From CALJFL01 sp047633055 (GTDB lineage Bacteria > Pseudomonadota > Gammaproteobacteria > Pseudomonadales > Halieaceae): 64,000 nt of DNA. A model generated the notes under the pieces. The model ran no database searches. It worked only from the letters and a program-made list of their open reading frames with translations, and was not told where the DNA came from. The stretch is from contig JBLIEI010000016.1 of assembly GCA_047633055.1 (NCBI GenBank), positions 1-64,000 on the forward strand, in the 5' to 3' direction. Made by a program: the position numbers and the translations under genes. Of the stretch, positions 26,925-34,914 are shown in pieces (within the stretch, counting starts at the first letter, position 1; each line of letters starts with the position of its first letter).

Positions 26925-27566
26925 TCAAGCGTCTGAGCTCGACACCCGATAGGCCTCGGATATGTCACTCGCGCTATCAACAGTACAACCCAGATCCTTG
27001 AGTAGCCCATCTTTCAGACTGTAAACCAAGCCGTACACCGACAGCTGTTGGCCTCGAGCCCAAGCTTTCTGAGCAATGGTGGTGTGGCACACATTGGAAA
27101 CCTGACGTTGAACATTAAGCTCACACAGTAAATCCAGCCTGGCCTCGGTATCCGGCAGGGCATTAACGTGGTGCCGGTGTTCACTCAAGACATCTTTGAT
27201 ATTGCGCAGCCAATTATCAATGAGTCCGTTATCGCCGTCTTCATAGGCCGCCTTGACGCCGCCGCAGCCATAGTGCCCCACTACAATAATGTGCTTAACT
27301 TTGAGCACATCCACTGCGTACTGGAGCACTGTCAGGCAATTTAAGTCGGAGTGTGCAACAACATTACCCACATTGCGATGCACAAATATCCCACCTGGCG
27401 GTAGCCCAACGATCTGATTGGCAGGTACACGGCTGTCTGAACAACCTATCCAAAGGTATTCCGGAGATTGTTGATTAGCGAGTTTTTTAAAGAATTCCGG
27501 GTCGTCCGTTTTAGCTTGTTCTACCCAGGTTCGATTATTGGCAAACAGGTCGTCGAGACCACTCAT
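26925..27566 (-). CDS. can: Beta-class carbonic anhydrase
   Basis: A 213-residue beta carbonic anhydrase that interconverts CO2 and bicarbonate in the cytoplasm. Zinc ligands C42, H98 and C101 and the Asp44-Arg46 dyad (CSDSRVP, HYGCGG) fall at the same positions as in E. coli Can. Length is typical. It is 18 nt downstream of the GAF/GGDEF-like gene on the same strand. Confidence 0.96.
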   Translation of the reverse strand: MSGLDDLFANNRTWVEQAKTDDPEFFKKLANQQSPEYLWIGCSDSRVPANQIVGLPPGGIFVHRNVGNVVAHSDLNCLTVLQYAVDVLKVKHIIVVGHYGCGGVKAAYEDGDNGLIDNWLRNIKDVLSEHRHHVNALPDTEARLDLLCELNVQRQVSNVCHTTIAQKAWARGQQLSVYGLVYSLKDGLLKDLGCTVDSASDISEAYRVSSSDA

Positions 27567-27584
27567 TAAAAGTACCCTTATATT

Positions 27585-28727
27585 TTAAACCATTAAGGTG
27601 CCCAACCGACCAATCACGATTGAATTTCCACCGCCGCCTGCTGCAGCTTGCACCGCCTTACTGGCTTCCGACTCAAGTTGCTTGGCCAACTGCGCCATAT
27701 CAACCGCTGGAAAATGCCGTGGCTCCCAAGTAACAACCCCAATACTAAGGGTGACATGCAAAATAGCTCCACGCCCGTCGTCGATTGCGAAATCATCGAT
27801 ATCCACGCGCATGCGCTCAGCAATGTCCTGACCCAGCGCTTCACTGCTAGCGGGGATCAATACCGCCAGATCGGAATCGGATAACCTGGCCATATAATCA
27901 GTTTCACGCAAACCTGAGGAAACCCGCTCGGCCACCTTCTTCATCACAAATTGGCCAGTTACTTTACCGTAGTGTACGTACAGATCTTCATATTCGTCGA
28001 TGACCATCATTAACACAGTAACTGGCACATCACCTCTGCGCGCCCTGGCAATTTCTCGCGCAATATCTTTCTCAAAACCTCGCAGATTACTGATATGTGT
28101 TAGCGGATCGAGCATGGTCAGTTGCGATACCTGCTGGCGGCTAACGGCGTTCTTGAAGCAAATAGAAATGACCGAGGCCAAATGAGCAATGACGTCCTGC
28201 TCAGATCTCCCCTCGGCGATCGAGGTTTCGGTCATTCCACAGTGGTAGCTGCCCATCAATCGGCCCGAATCCATCAGCGGCATTAACAACGCATAATCGA
28301 TACCCTGATCAGATTTCAGCACCTCGAACATCCGCGAATCGGTGGCATCGATCACCGCAATATCTGGTTCCAGATCGTACAGCTCCTGCATTTCGAAAGC
28401 ATCATGATGTAGCAGTAACTGGCTGCCGTAACGCTGTGCACCACTAATCAATCCAGCAAGAACGTTTTCGGGATCGTAGAGCCAGAGTTCCGTCACTCTA
28501 AAGCCGAAGTGCCTGGGCATACTGACCAACAGCACCTCGAGGAGGGCTTGCAGATCAGTGGCTTCCATCAACATCAACTGCATCTGCTGCGATTGCGAAT
28601 AGAGGTATTGATTAACGCAAATGGTACTAGCTAGTCGTCGCTCGCGAATCTCCGCACTGCTCTCAACGGCAGGGGCGCCCTCTATTTCTTCGGTATTCTG
28701 GCCGGAATAACTCTTGTCATCTGCCAT
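27585..28727 (-). CDS. GAF/DUF484-like + degenerate GGDEF protein
   Basis: A 380-residue soluble protein. The segment at about 50-205 resembles a GAF/DUF484 sensory domain (LLEVLLVSMPRHFGFRVTELWLYD), and about 215-370 is a GGDEF fold. The diguanylate cyclase signature GGDEF is replaced by LSDSD in ARLSDSDLAVLIP, and the metal-binding Asp region reads MMVIDEYEDL. Cyclase activity is therefore unlikely, and it may bind c-di-GMP or act as a regulator. It is divergent from the TPP riboswitch operon. Confidence 0.82.
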   Translation of the reverse strand: MADDKSYSGQNTEEIEGAPAVESSAEIRERRLASTICVNQYLYSQSQQMQLMLMEATDLQALLEVLLVSMPRHFGFRVTELWLYDPENVLAGLISGAQRYGSQLLLHHDAFEMQELYDLEPDIAVIDATDSRMFEVLKSDQGIDYALLMPLMDSGRLMGSYHCGMTETSIAEGRSEQDVIAHLASVISICFKNAVSRQQVSQLTMLDPLTHISNLRGFEKDIAREIARARRGDVPVTVLMMVIDEYEDLYVHYGKVTGQFVMKKVAERVSSGLRETDYMARLSDSDLAVLIPASSEALGQDIAERMRVDIDDFAIDDGRGAILHVTLSIGVVTWEPRHFPAVDMAQLAKQLESEASKAVQAAAGGGGNSIVIGRLGTLMV

Positions 28728-28778
28728 GCGATTTACCCTGCCAAATTGAGGGACGCCGAGCTGCGACCTCTTTTTCTA

Positions 28779-28807
28779 TTGGAATACTAGTGTAAGCGGC
28801 CTATACT
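28779..28807 (+). promoter_or_regulatory. Predicted sigma70 promoter of the thiamine salvage operon
   Basis: TTGGAA (28779-28784) and TATACT (28802-28807) are separated by exactly 17 nt, giving 4/6 and 5/6 matches to the sigma70 consensus. The start would be near 28814, directly before the first paired base of the TPP riboswitch (28818). Confidence 0.65.
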
Positions 28808-28816
28808 TACGATGCA

Positions 28817-28911
28817 AACCTAAGGGGTGGCGCGATCTTGATATCCGCCTGAGACACCATGTGGCGAACCCTTTGAACCTGATCCGGTTAGAACCGGCGT
28901 AGGAATAGGTG
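28817..28911 (+). ncRNA. TPP riboswitch (THI element) aptamer
   Basis: Conserved THI features occur in order: CTGAGA at 28849-28854, the ACCCTTTGAACCTGATC block from about 28868, a P5-type hairpin CCGGTT-AGA-ACCGG, and GCGTAGGAA. P1 is closed by ACCTA (28818-28822) with TAGGT (28906-28910). It senses thiamine pyrophosphate and should repress the operon that follows. Confidence 0.95.
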
Positions 28912-28920
28912 TTTTTCCCA

Positions 28921-28964
28921 ATTCCAGCTGCGCAGTCAATACCGTTTTTCTCACACGCTGGAGT
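28921..28964 (+). promoter_or_regulatory. SD-sequestering hairpin (riboswitch expression platform)
   Basis: ATTCCAGC (28921-28928) can pair over 8 bp (one G-U) with GCTGGAGT (28957-28964), which contains the whole GGAG ribosome site of the TonB-receptor gene. The same 5' arm (28921-28925) can pair instead with GGAAT at 28902-28906 inside the aptamer 3' strand. This gives a two-state switch: TPP bound, SD hidden; TPP free, SD exposed. No U-run follows, so control is probably translational. Confidence 0.6.
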
Positions 28965-28969
28965 TCCAA

Positions 28970-31084
28970 TTGAAACGCTATACGTTCTCGCTAATACCGT
29001 CATTCGCTGTGCTTTATCTCGTCACTCCGCTGGCTCATGCCAGCGGGCTTACAGAGATTTTAGTTACCGCTGAATTTCGAGATACCCCCCTGCATTCACA
29101 GTCTGCCAGTACCAGTGTGCTTACAGGCGACAACCTTCAACAGCGAGCGGCCCAGGATCTGAAGGACGCCCTGAGCGTCGCTCCCAACGTCAACTTTTCC
29201 AGCGGCTCTTCGCGTCCCCGATTTTTTCAAATCCGCGGAATTGGTGAGCGTAGTCAATTTATCGAACCGCTTAACGCATCGGTGGGCTTTGTCATTGATG
29301 GTATAGACTACAGTGGTCTAGGAGTGCCGGGGACCCTCTTTGACGTGGCACAAATTGAGGTTTTACGGGGACCACAGGGCACCTTGCACGGCGCCAATGC
29401 CCTTGCAGGGCTGATCAACGTGACCACCGGTGAGCCTCAAACCGAACCTGAGCTCTCGATATCTGCAACTGCCGCCGAGTACAACACCTGGGATCTGGGT
29501 ATCGTCAGCGCCGGCCCCTTGATCGACGACACTCTACTATACCGATTGGCAGTCAGCGACTATCAGAGTGACGGTTTCATCGAGAACGATTATCTGGGCG
29601 TCGACGATTCCAATAACCGCGATGAGACGAGTATTCGGGGCAAGCTTAGATGGCTTGTGGATGCAGACAATACGATCGACTTGAGCCTTTCGCACGCGGA
29701 TGTAGACAACGGTTACGACGCTTTTTCACTGGACAATACTCGCAGCACTTTGTCCGACGAGCCCGGACGCGACACACTCGAATCCGATGCACTGAGTCTT
29801 TCGTGGAACAGGGCCACGCAAACAGTGGACATTGAGGCGCAGCTGAGCGTTGCCTCTTCTGAGATGGAATATAGCTACGATGTTGACTGGAGCTTTGTCG
29901 GCATTGCTCCCGACTCAGAGTTCTCGGCCTTTGACCTTTATGCCAGAGACCGAGATAGTTATAGCGCTCAGCTGAGGCTCAGTTCCGCGCAGGACACCAA
30001 CCTGTTTGGCCGTGATAACGAATGGGTGGTCGGCCTGTATTATCTTGGCGACAGAGAAGATCTACTTCGCCAATACGACTTCCTGGCACAGGATTTCAAC
30101 AGCCGCTATGACACTGACACCTTCGCTGCCTTCGGCCAGCTGCGAACGGATCTGGGCAGCAATTTCTCACTGGTAAGCGGGCTGCGCTTGGAGCGTCGCA
30201 ATACAACATACAGTGACAATAACGACGTGGCCGCCGACCCCGGGGATACTCTGTGGGGCGGCCGTCTTGCTCTGGAGTACTTCAGCACGGAAAGCGCGTT
30301 GATCTACGCCAGCGTTGCCAGGGGCTATAGCGCCAACGGCGTTAATGCTGGCATTCTATCCAGCCAGGGAATTAGCGAAGATTCGAACATCATTGCCAGC
30401 CTCTCACAACTGGAAGATTTCGATTCGGAGTCCTTGATCAACTACGAACTGGGCTACAAGGCCCGCTATATGGAAGAGCGGGTGCGGGTGCGGCTGGCGC
30501 TATTTTATATGGACCGGAAAGACCAACAGGTTGGTGGATCACTGGTCGTCCCCAGAGACAATGGCAGCACCGAATTTATCGGCTATACGGACAACGCAGC
30601 CCAAGGCAATAACTATGGGCTGGAACTGGAGGTCGAATATCAAGCCAACGATAGACTCGCCTTGTACGCCAATTTAGGTTTATTGGAAGCCGAGTTTGAC
30701 GATTACATTAACGCCGACGGACTGGACCTCGCTGGCCGTGACCAAGCCCAGGCACCTGCTTATCAGTACGCCGTGGGCGGTCGACTCGAACTGGGCGCAG
30801 GCTTTTATACTCGTCTAGATATTGAAGGCAAAGACGAGTTCTTTTTTTCTGACCGCCATGAAGTGGAGTCACCGTCCTACAACCTTGTTCATCTAAGGCT
30901 TGGATTTGAAAAAGATCATTGGTCGCTGGCGTTGTGGGCGCGTAATCTTACTGACGAGGATTATTTTGTGCGCGCATTTGGAACGTTTGGCAACGACCCG
31001 CGAAAAGGATACGAGCTGGAGCCCTACTACCAATACGGAGATCCTCGAGTCATTGGGTTTAGCGCCAACTACAATTTCTTCTAA
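28970..31084 (+). CDS. TonB-dependent receptor, probable thiamine uptake
   Basis: A 704-residue outer-membrane receptor. Signal peptide with cleavage likely after AHA (residue 24), TonB-box-like TEILVTAE right after it, plug domain (about 40-150; QIRGIG, IEVLRGPQGTLHGANALAG), a 22-strand barrel and a terminal Phe. The start is TTG, supported by GGAG 6 nt upstream. The TPP riboswitch in the leader and the thiamine genes downstream indicate thiamine (or a precursor such as HMP) as substrate; specificity itself cannot be read from the barrel. Confidence 0.92.
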   Translation: MKRYTFSLIPSFAVLYLVTPLAHASGLTEILVTAEFRDTPLHSQSASTSVLTGDNLQQRAAQDLKDALSVAPNVNFSSGSSRPRFFQIRGIGERSQFIEPLNASVGFVIDGIDYSGLGVPGTLFDVAQIEVLRGPQGTLHGANALAGLINVTTGEPQTEPELSISATAAEYNTWDLGIVSAGPLIDDTLLYRLAVSDYQSDGFIENDYLGVDDSNNRDETSIRGKLRWLVDADNTIDLSLSHADVDNGYDAFSLDNTRSTLSDEPGRDTLESDALSLSWNRATQTVDIEAQLSVASSEMEYSYDVDWSFVGIAPDSEFSAFDLYARDRDSYSAQLRLSSAQDTNLFGRDNEWVVGLYYLGDREDLLRQYDFLAQDFNSRYDTDTFAAFGQLRTDLGSNFSLVSGLRLERRNTTYSDNNDVAADPGDTLWGGRLALEYFSTESALIYASVARGYSANGVNAGILSSQGISEDSNIIASLSQLEDFDSESLINYELGYKARYMEERVRVRLALFYMDRKDQQVGGSLVVPRDNGSTEFIGYTDNAAQGNNYGLELEVEYQANDRLALYANLGLLEAEFDDYINADGLDLAGRDQAQAPAYQYAVGGRLELGAGFYTRLDIEGKDEFFFSDRHEVESPSYNLVHLRLGFEKDHWSLALWARNLTDEDYFVRAFGTFGNDPRKGYELEPYYQYGDPRVIGFSANYNFF

Positions 31085-31099
31085 CTAGAGAACACGCCC

Positions 31100-31354
31100 A
31101 TGAAATTAACTGCCGAACTGAGTTTATATCCATTCACCGAAGAGTACATCAGCGTTATCCGCGCTTTTATCGACAAGGTCGCTGAGCACGAGGACGTTGA
31201 AGTTGTAACCAACGCCATGAGTACGCAGATATGCGGCGACTACGAGCAAGTCTTTGCCCTGATACAGGCCGAACTTAAAACCAGTTTTGAACGCTTTGGT
31301 AGACAGGTGCTGGTCTGTAAATTAATCCCCGGCGAGTTAGTTCTAAGCCAGTGA
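31100..31354 (+). CDS. YkoF-like thiamine/HMP-binding protein
   Basis: An 84-residue single-domain protein with a YkoF/thiamine-binding-like ferredoxin fold (AELSLYPFTEEYISVIRAFI ... TNAMSTQICGDY). YkoF proteins bind thiamine or hydroxymethylpyrimidine. Bacillus YkoF has two such domains, while this is a single one that may dimerise. No signal peptide, so it is cytoplasmic. It sits 15 nt after the receptor gene, and its TGA overlaps the GTG of the pnuC-like gene (GTGA). Confidence 0.85.
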   Translation: MKLTAELSLYPFTEEYISVIRAFIDKVAEHEDVEVVTNAMSTQICGDYEQVFALIQAELKTSFERFGRQVLVCKLIPGELVLSQ

Positions 31355-31971
31355 GCGAAAATTCGACCACGGCCTCAAATGCAGTGCTCGCCGCGCTGGC
31401 AAGTATGTCGTGGCTGGAGTTACTGGCCGTAGTTCTGGGGATAACTTACCTGCTATTGGCGATGAAGGAGAGCTTATGGTGTTGGTACGCAGCGTTTATC
31501 GGCTCCGCAATATTCCTCTATCTTTTCTGGCAGGTAGATCTGGTCATGGAAACGGCGCTGCAGGTGTATTATCTGGCCATGGCGGTTTATGGATGGTGGC
31601 ATTGGCGATCGGGTGCCTCCCGCACTGACTCGTTGCCGGTTAGTCGCTGGGAGGCCAGTCAACATGGCTATGCTCTCGCAGCCGTCGCAGTCGGAACGCT
31701 GGTCAGCGGCTGGCTGCTGCAGGAGCACACCAGCGCAGCCCTGCCCTACCTGGACTCATTCACCACCTGGGGCAGTATTTTAACCACGTGGATGGTAGCC
31801 AGAAAAATTCTGGAGAACTGGCTTTATTGGCTGGTCATCGATGCCGTGTCAATCTACCTATATATTGATCGTGAGCTTTACCTGACCGCGCTGTTATTTG
31901 CAGCCTATCTTATTATTGTGATTTTCGGATACTGGAAATGGTTACAGCACTACCGCGCCCAGTCCAGATAA
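31351..31971 (+). CDS. pnuT: PnuC-family vitamin transporter (probable thiamine, PnuT)
   Basis: A 206-residue polytopic inner-membrane protein with about 7 spans. The PnuC-family features W..WY..F.GS (LWCWYAAFIGSAIFLYLFW), YGWWHW and the C-terminal NWLYWLVIDAVSIYLYI are visible. PnuC homologues facilitate diffusion of nicotinamide riboside, riboflavin or thiamine, trapping the vitamin by phosphorylation. Riboswitch context assigns this one to thiamine. It starts with GTG overlapping the previous stop. The kinase gene overlaps its 3' end by 34 nt. Confidence 0.88.
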   Translation: MSENSTTASNAVLAALASMSWLELLAVVLGITYLLLAMKESLWCWYAAFIGSAIFLYLFWQVDLVMETALQVYYLAMAVYGWWHWRSGASRTDSLPVSRWEASQHGYALAAVAVGTLVSGWLLQEHTSAALPYLDSFTTWGSILTTWMVARKILENWLYWLVIDAVSIYLYIDRELYLTALLFAAYLIIVIFGYWKWLQHYRAQSR

Positions 31972-32825
31972 AACTGGAACAGACGCTCGCCCAGTGGCAT
32001 CAATGGCGAACCGATATACCACTGGCCGATAAGCCTGTGCCGGTCGAGGTGATGGGCCAGGGTCTGAGCAACTACAGCGTGCGAGTGGTCGCCGAACATC
32101 AGTATGTCGTTCGAATCGATGGCGTCAGCGTCGCACAACTCGGTATCAACCGACAAATAGAGTGGCGCGCCCTAAACAATGCCCACGCAGCCGGGCTTGC
32201 CCCCGCCCCCCGTTATCTAAACCCGGAACTGGGCTCCCTGGTCTGCGACTACCTGCCGCCAGATGATGATCAAAGTCAGGCGGCAGCTGATCTTGCCGAA
32301 TTACTGCGCGGGATCCATGCCCTGCCCGCCCTGCATCAGCGCCTGGACATCAAAGAGCGCATCAACCGCTATGAACATCTTGCCGACCAGCACAATGCTG
32401 AGATCTGGCGAGACATCCGCAGTGTGAGCGCCCAGATTCATTCAATTCTGACAACGTTATCCGCATTACAGGAACCGCTGGTCTGCTGTCACAACGATTT
32501 GCTAAGTGAAAATCGGATTGTCAGTGCAGGCAAACTTTGGGCGGTCGACTGGGAATACTGTGCCATGGGTAGCTACTGGTTTGACCTCGCCGCGCTGTGC
32601 TGCGGTGACGCCTTGGACGAAAAAAACACATTTCACCTGCTTTGCTGTTACTTACAAAGAGAGCCTGAGCCGCTCGATATACAAAAATTTACCGCCAACT
32701 GCTGCCTATACCGTTACCTGGAAATCCTTTGGTTCGCGTCCCAAAATAAGTGGCAGTGGTTGAGAGAGGATTACCAGGGGCGCGCTAAAGCCCTGCATTC
32801 AGCATTGGCCGCGAGGTCGCTTTAA
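31938..32825 (+). CDS. Choline/aminoglycoside kinase-like phosphotransferase, probable thiamine kinase
   Basis: A 295-residue APH/ChoK-fold kinase. The N-lobe has GLSNYSVRV and VVRIDG; the catalytic loop CHNDLLSEN supplies HxDxxxxN, and VDWEY supplies the metal-binding Asp. In this operon it most likely phosphorylates thiamine (ThiK activity), trapping what PnuT lets in. Homologues act on choline or other alcohols, so substrate rests on context. Its TAA overlaps the convergent yajQ stop in a shared TTAA. Confidence 0.82.
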   Translation: MVTALPRPVQIKLEQTLAQWHQWRTDIPLADKPVPVEVMGQGLSNYSVRVVAEHQYVVRIDGVSVAQLGINRQIEWRALNNAHAAGLAPAPRYLNPELGSLVCDYLPPDDDQSQAAADLAELLRGIHALPALHQRLDIKERINRYEHLADQHNAEIWRDIRSVSAQIHSILTTLSALQEPLVCCHNDLLSENRIVSAGKLWAVDWEYCAMGSYWFDLAALCCGDALDEKNTFHLLCCYLQREPEPLDIQKFTANCCLYRYLEILWFASQNKWQWLREDYQGRAKALHSALAARSL

Positions 32826-33304
32826 TCTCGAAAATTACTGAACTGCAGGGGCAAACCAAATTCACCGTCTCGCAACAACACGATAACCTGCTGCAGATCA
32901 TCACGCTTTTTTCCGTTAACTCGCACCTGCTCTCCCTGTACCTGAGCCTGCACCTTGAATTTCGCGTCTTTTATCGCCTTTACGACGGATCTACATTGAT
33001 CGCTATCCAGCCCATGCCGCAGCTGCACGGTCTGCTTCACCTGCTTACCGGTCGTCACCATCTCACCAATATCCATGGCCCCCGGATCAATATCGCACTT
33101 GATCAACGCGCTACGTAGCATATCTTCCATCTGGTTTACCTGAAACTCCGCCTCAGCCACCATGACAATACTACGCTCCTCTCGCTCGAAGGATGCCGCC
33201 ACGCCCTTAAAATCGAAGCGGTTGCCGATGATGCGACCGGCCTGATCGACTGCATTAGTGAGTTGGTGCAGATCCACTTCCGAAACCACGTCGAATGATG
33301 GCAT
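32822..33304 (-). CDS. yajQ: YajQ-family nucleotide/c-di-GMP-binding protein
   Basis: A 160-residue YajQ protein (MPSFDVVSEVD ... LRDGEFGLPLQFSNFRD), two ferredoxin-like domains with KQTVQLRHGLD in the family core. Xanthomonas YajQ-family members bind c-di-GMP and modulate transcription; others bind nucleotides or phage regulators. ATG 33304 has AAGGA 9 nt ahead; an in-frame extension to 33589 runs into panE and is not used. It is divergent from panE, the same neighbourhood as in E. coli. Confidence 0.95.
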   Translation of the reverse strand: MPSFDVVSEVDLHQLTNAVDQAGRIIGNRFDFKGVAASFEREERSIVMVAEAEFQVNQMEDMLRSALIKCDIDPGAMDIGEMVTTGKQVKQTVQLRHGLDSDQCRSVVKAIKDAKFKVQAQVQGEQVRVNGKKRDDLQQVIVLLRDGEFGLPLQFSNFRD

Positions 33305-33344
33305 AGTGCAAGTCCTTGTTAGTCGCTTTCGGAAGCACATAGTA

Positions 33345-34256
33345 ATGCCAGACAACGCATTAACCAATACCCTGGGAACCACTCGATGGCATGTCGTGGG
33401 TGCCGGGGCAATCGGTTCATTGTTTGCCAGTTTTTTACAGGGGATGCGCTGCGATATCTCGCTAATCGGTCGTGGCGAAAAAGTGGCTGATACACGGATA
33501 ATACAGCGCGCTGAAGTTCTCACAGAGCACTGCTTTGACTCGTCTTGCGCCGCAGACACAGACTTTATAGAACATCTGTTAGTGACCACGAAAGCTTATG
33601 ACGTCGCCAGTGCTGTCGGGGCGCTACAGCATCGAATTAGCCGAGCAACTCAGATTGTCGTGCTCGCCAACGGCATGGGTTTCATGGATGAGCTTAAGCA
33701 GCTAGGCCTGAGTGCCGACTATTATTTTGGCACTACCACCCACGGTGCACACTTCAACGATTCGGGCATCCTGGTTCACGCCGGCGCCGGCGCCACCACG
33801 CTTGGTCAGAAGAATGCCTTAACGCCAAACTGGTTTAACCACTGGCAAACAGCGATACCACAGTGCCACTGGGACACCCATATCGAGCAGGCACTCTGGC
33901 TGAAGCTGGCAATCAATTGTGCGATCAATCCACTGACCGCGTTGAATCAATGCCCTAATGGCGAATTGCATGAGCGCCTGGAGTTACGATCCCAGGTTGC
34001 CGCCCTTTGCGATGAGATAATGGAAATAAGTTCCAGTATCGGTTTTAGCACGGTTGTTAAAGGGCTACATCAAAAGGTGACTCAGGTTATACAACAAACC
34101 GCGAACAATCGCTCTTCTATGCTCCAGGACATCAACAACCGCAAACGCACCGAAATTGACTACCTCTCCGGCTACATGGAACGCATCGCTAGGGATAATG
34201 GTATTAACGCAATCAAAAATCGTGACATGCTGGAGCAGGTGAAGGCTCTTGAATGA
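33345..34256 (+). CDS. panE: 2-dehydropantoate 2-reductase (ketopantoate reductase)
   Basis: A 303-residue NADPH-dependent reductase of pantothenate synthesis. Rossmann motif HVVGAGAIGSLFASFLQG at the N-terminus, TTKAYD, the catalytic-Lys helix (LWLKLAINCAINPLTAL) and a C-terminal helical domain (DYLSGYM) as in PanE. ATG 33345 chosen because the Rossmann fold begins there. The intergenic 40 nt to yajQ must hold both promoters. Confidence 0.92.
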   Translation: MPDNALTNTLGTTRWHVVGAGAIGSLFASFLQGMRCDISLIGRGEKVADTRIIQRAEVLTEHCFDSSCAADTDFIEHLLVTTKAYDVASAVGALQHRISRATQIVVLANGMGFMDELKQLGLSADYYFGTTTHGAHFNDSGILVHAGAGATTLGQKNALTPNWFNHWQTAIPQCHWDTHIEQALWLKLAINCAINPLTALNQCPNGELHERLELRSQVAALCDEIMEISSSIGFSTVVKGLHQKVTQVIQQTANNRSSMLQDINNRKRTEIDYLSGYMERIARDNGINAIKNRDMLEQVKALE

Positions 34257-34908
34257 AATCATCGATAACCCGGAGGCTACTTATACTCTGCTGTTGGGCA
34301 TCGGTTCGACCCTGTGCCTGATACTCAGCGATGCGACTCAGTTCCGCCCCGGTAGACTGCTGTTTAAACCACTGGCAGCGCTCTCATTTGTTTATCTAGC
34401 TTGGGCTCTGAGTGCCACTGACACTGTCTACGGCCGCTGGCTGTTGGCGGGGCTGCTCACCTGCATGGTCGGAGATTTATGCCTGATGCAGGAAGGTCAA
34501 GCGGCGTTTCTTGCCGGCTTAAGTGCTTTCCTTTGCGGCCACCTTCTGTATGTGATGGCGTTTATGCACCTGGGGTTCAACGCGGTGGCTTTGTTAGTCG
34601 GCAGCGTACCGGCCCTTATATTACTGTTTTTAAGTACCCGGTGGCTGCGCCCACATCTGCCGCCGGCGATGAAGCTTCCGGTGTATGCCTATATCCTGGT
34701 GATTACCGCCATGCTCCTTGCAGCTTGTCTGACCACCCATAATTCCGCTGGGCTTGTCATACTCACTGGCGCCTGGGGTTTTGCCATCTCTGATTTGGCT
34801 GTCGCGCGACAACAGTTCGTGAAGAAAACAAAACTGAATGGCATGTGGGGCACCCCTCTTTACTTTGCCTCTCAACTACTGCTGGCTGCCTCGGTCAGCT
34901 TCATCTAA
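34249..34908 (+). CDS. YhhN/TMEM86 family membrane protein (lysoplasmalogenase-like)
   Basis: A 219-residue protein with about 8 membrane segments and the YhhN motifs GDLCLM and FAISDLAVARQQF, where paired Asp residues form the putative active site. Vertebrate members hydrolyse lysoplasmalogens; bacterial function is not settled. TTG start overlapping the panE stop; a later start is possible. It is convergent with the kinase gene, with stops 6 nt apart. Confidence 0.85.
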   Translation: MNEIIDNPEATYTLLLGIGSTLCLILSDATQFRPGRLLFKPLAALSFVYLAWALSATDTVYGRWLLAGLLTCMVGDLCLMQEGQAAFLAGLSAFLCGHLLYVMAFMHLGFNAVALLVGSVPALILLFLSTRWLRPHLPPAMKLPVYAYILVITAMLLAACLTTHNSAGLVILTGAWGFAISDLAVARQQFVKKTKLNGMWGTPLYFASQLLLAASVSFI

Positions 34909-34914
34909 ACCCAG

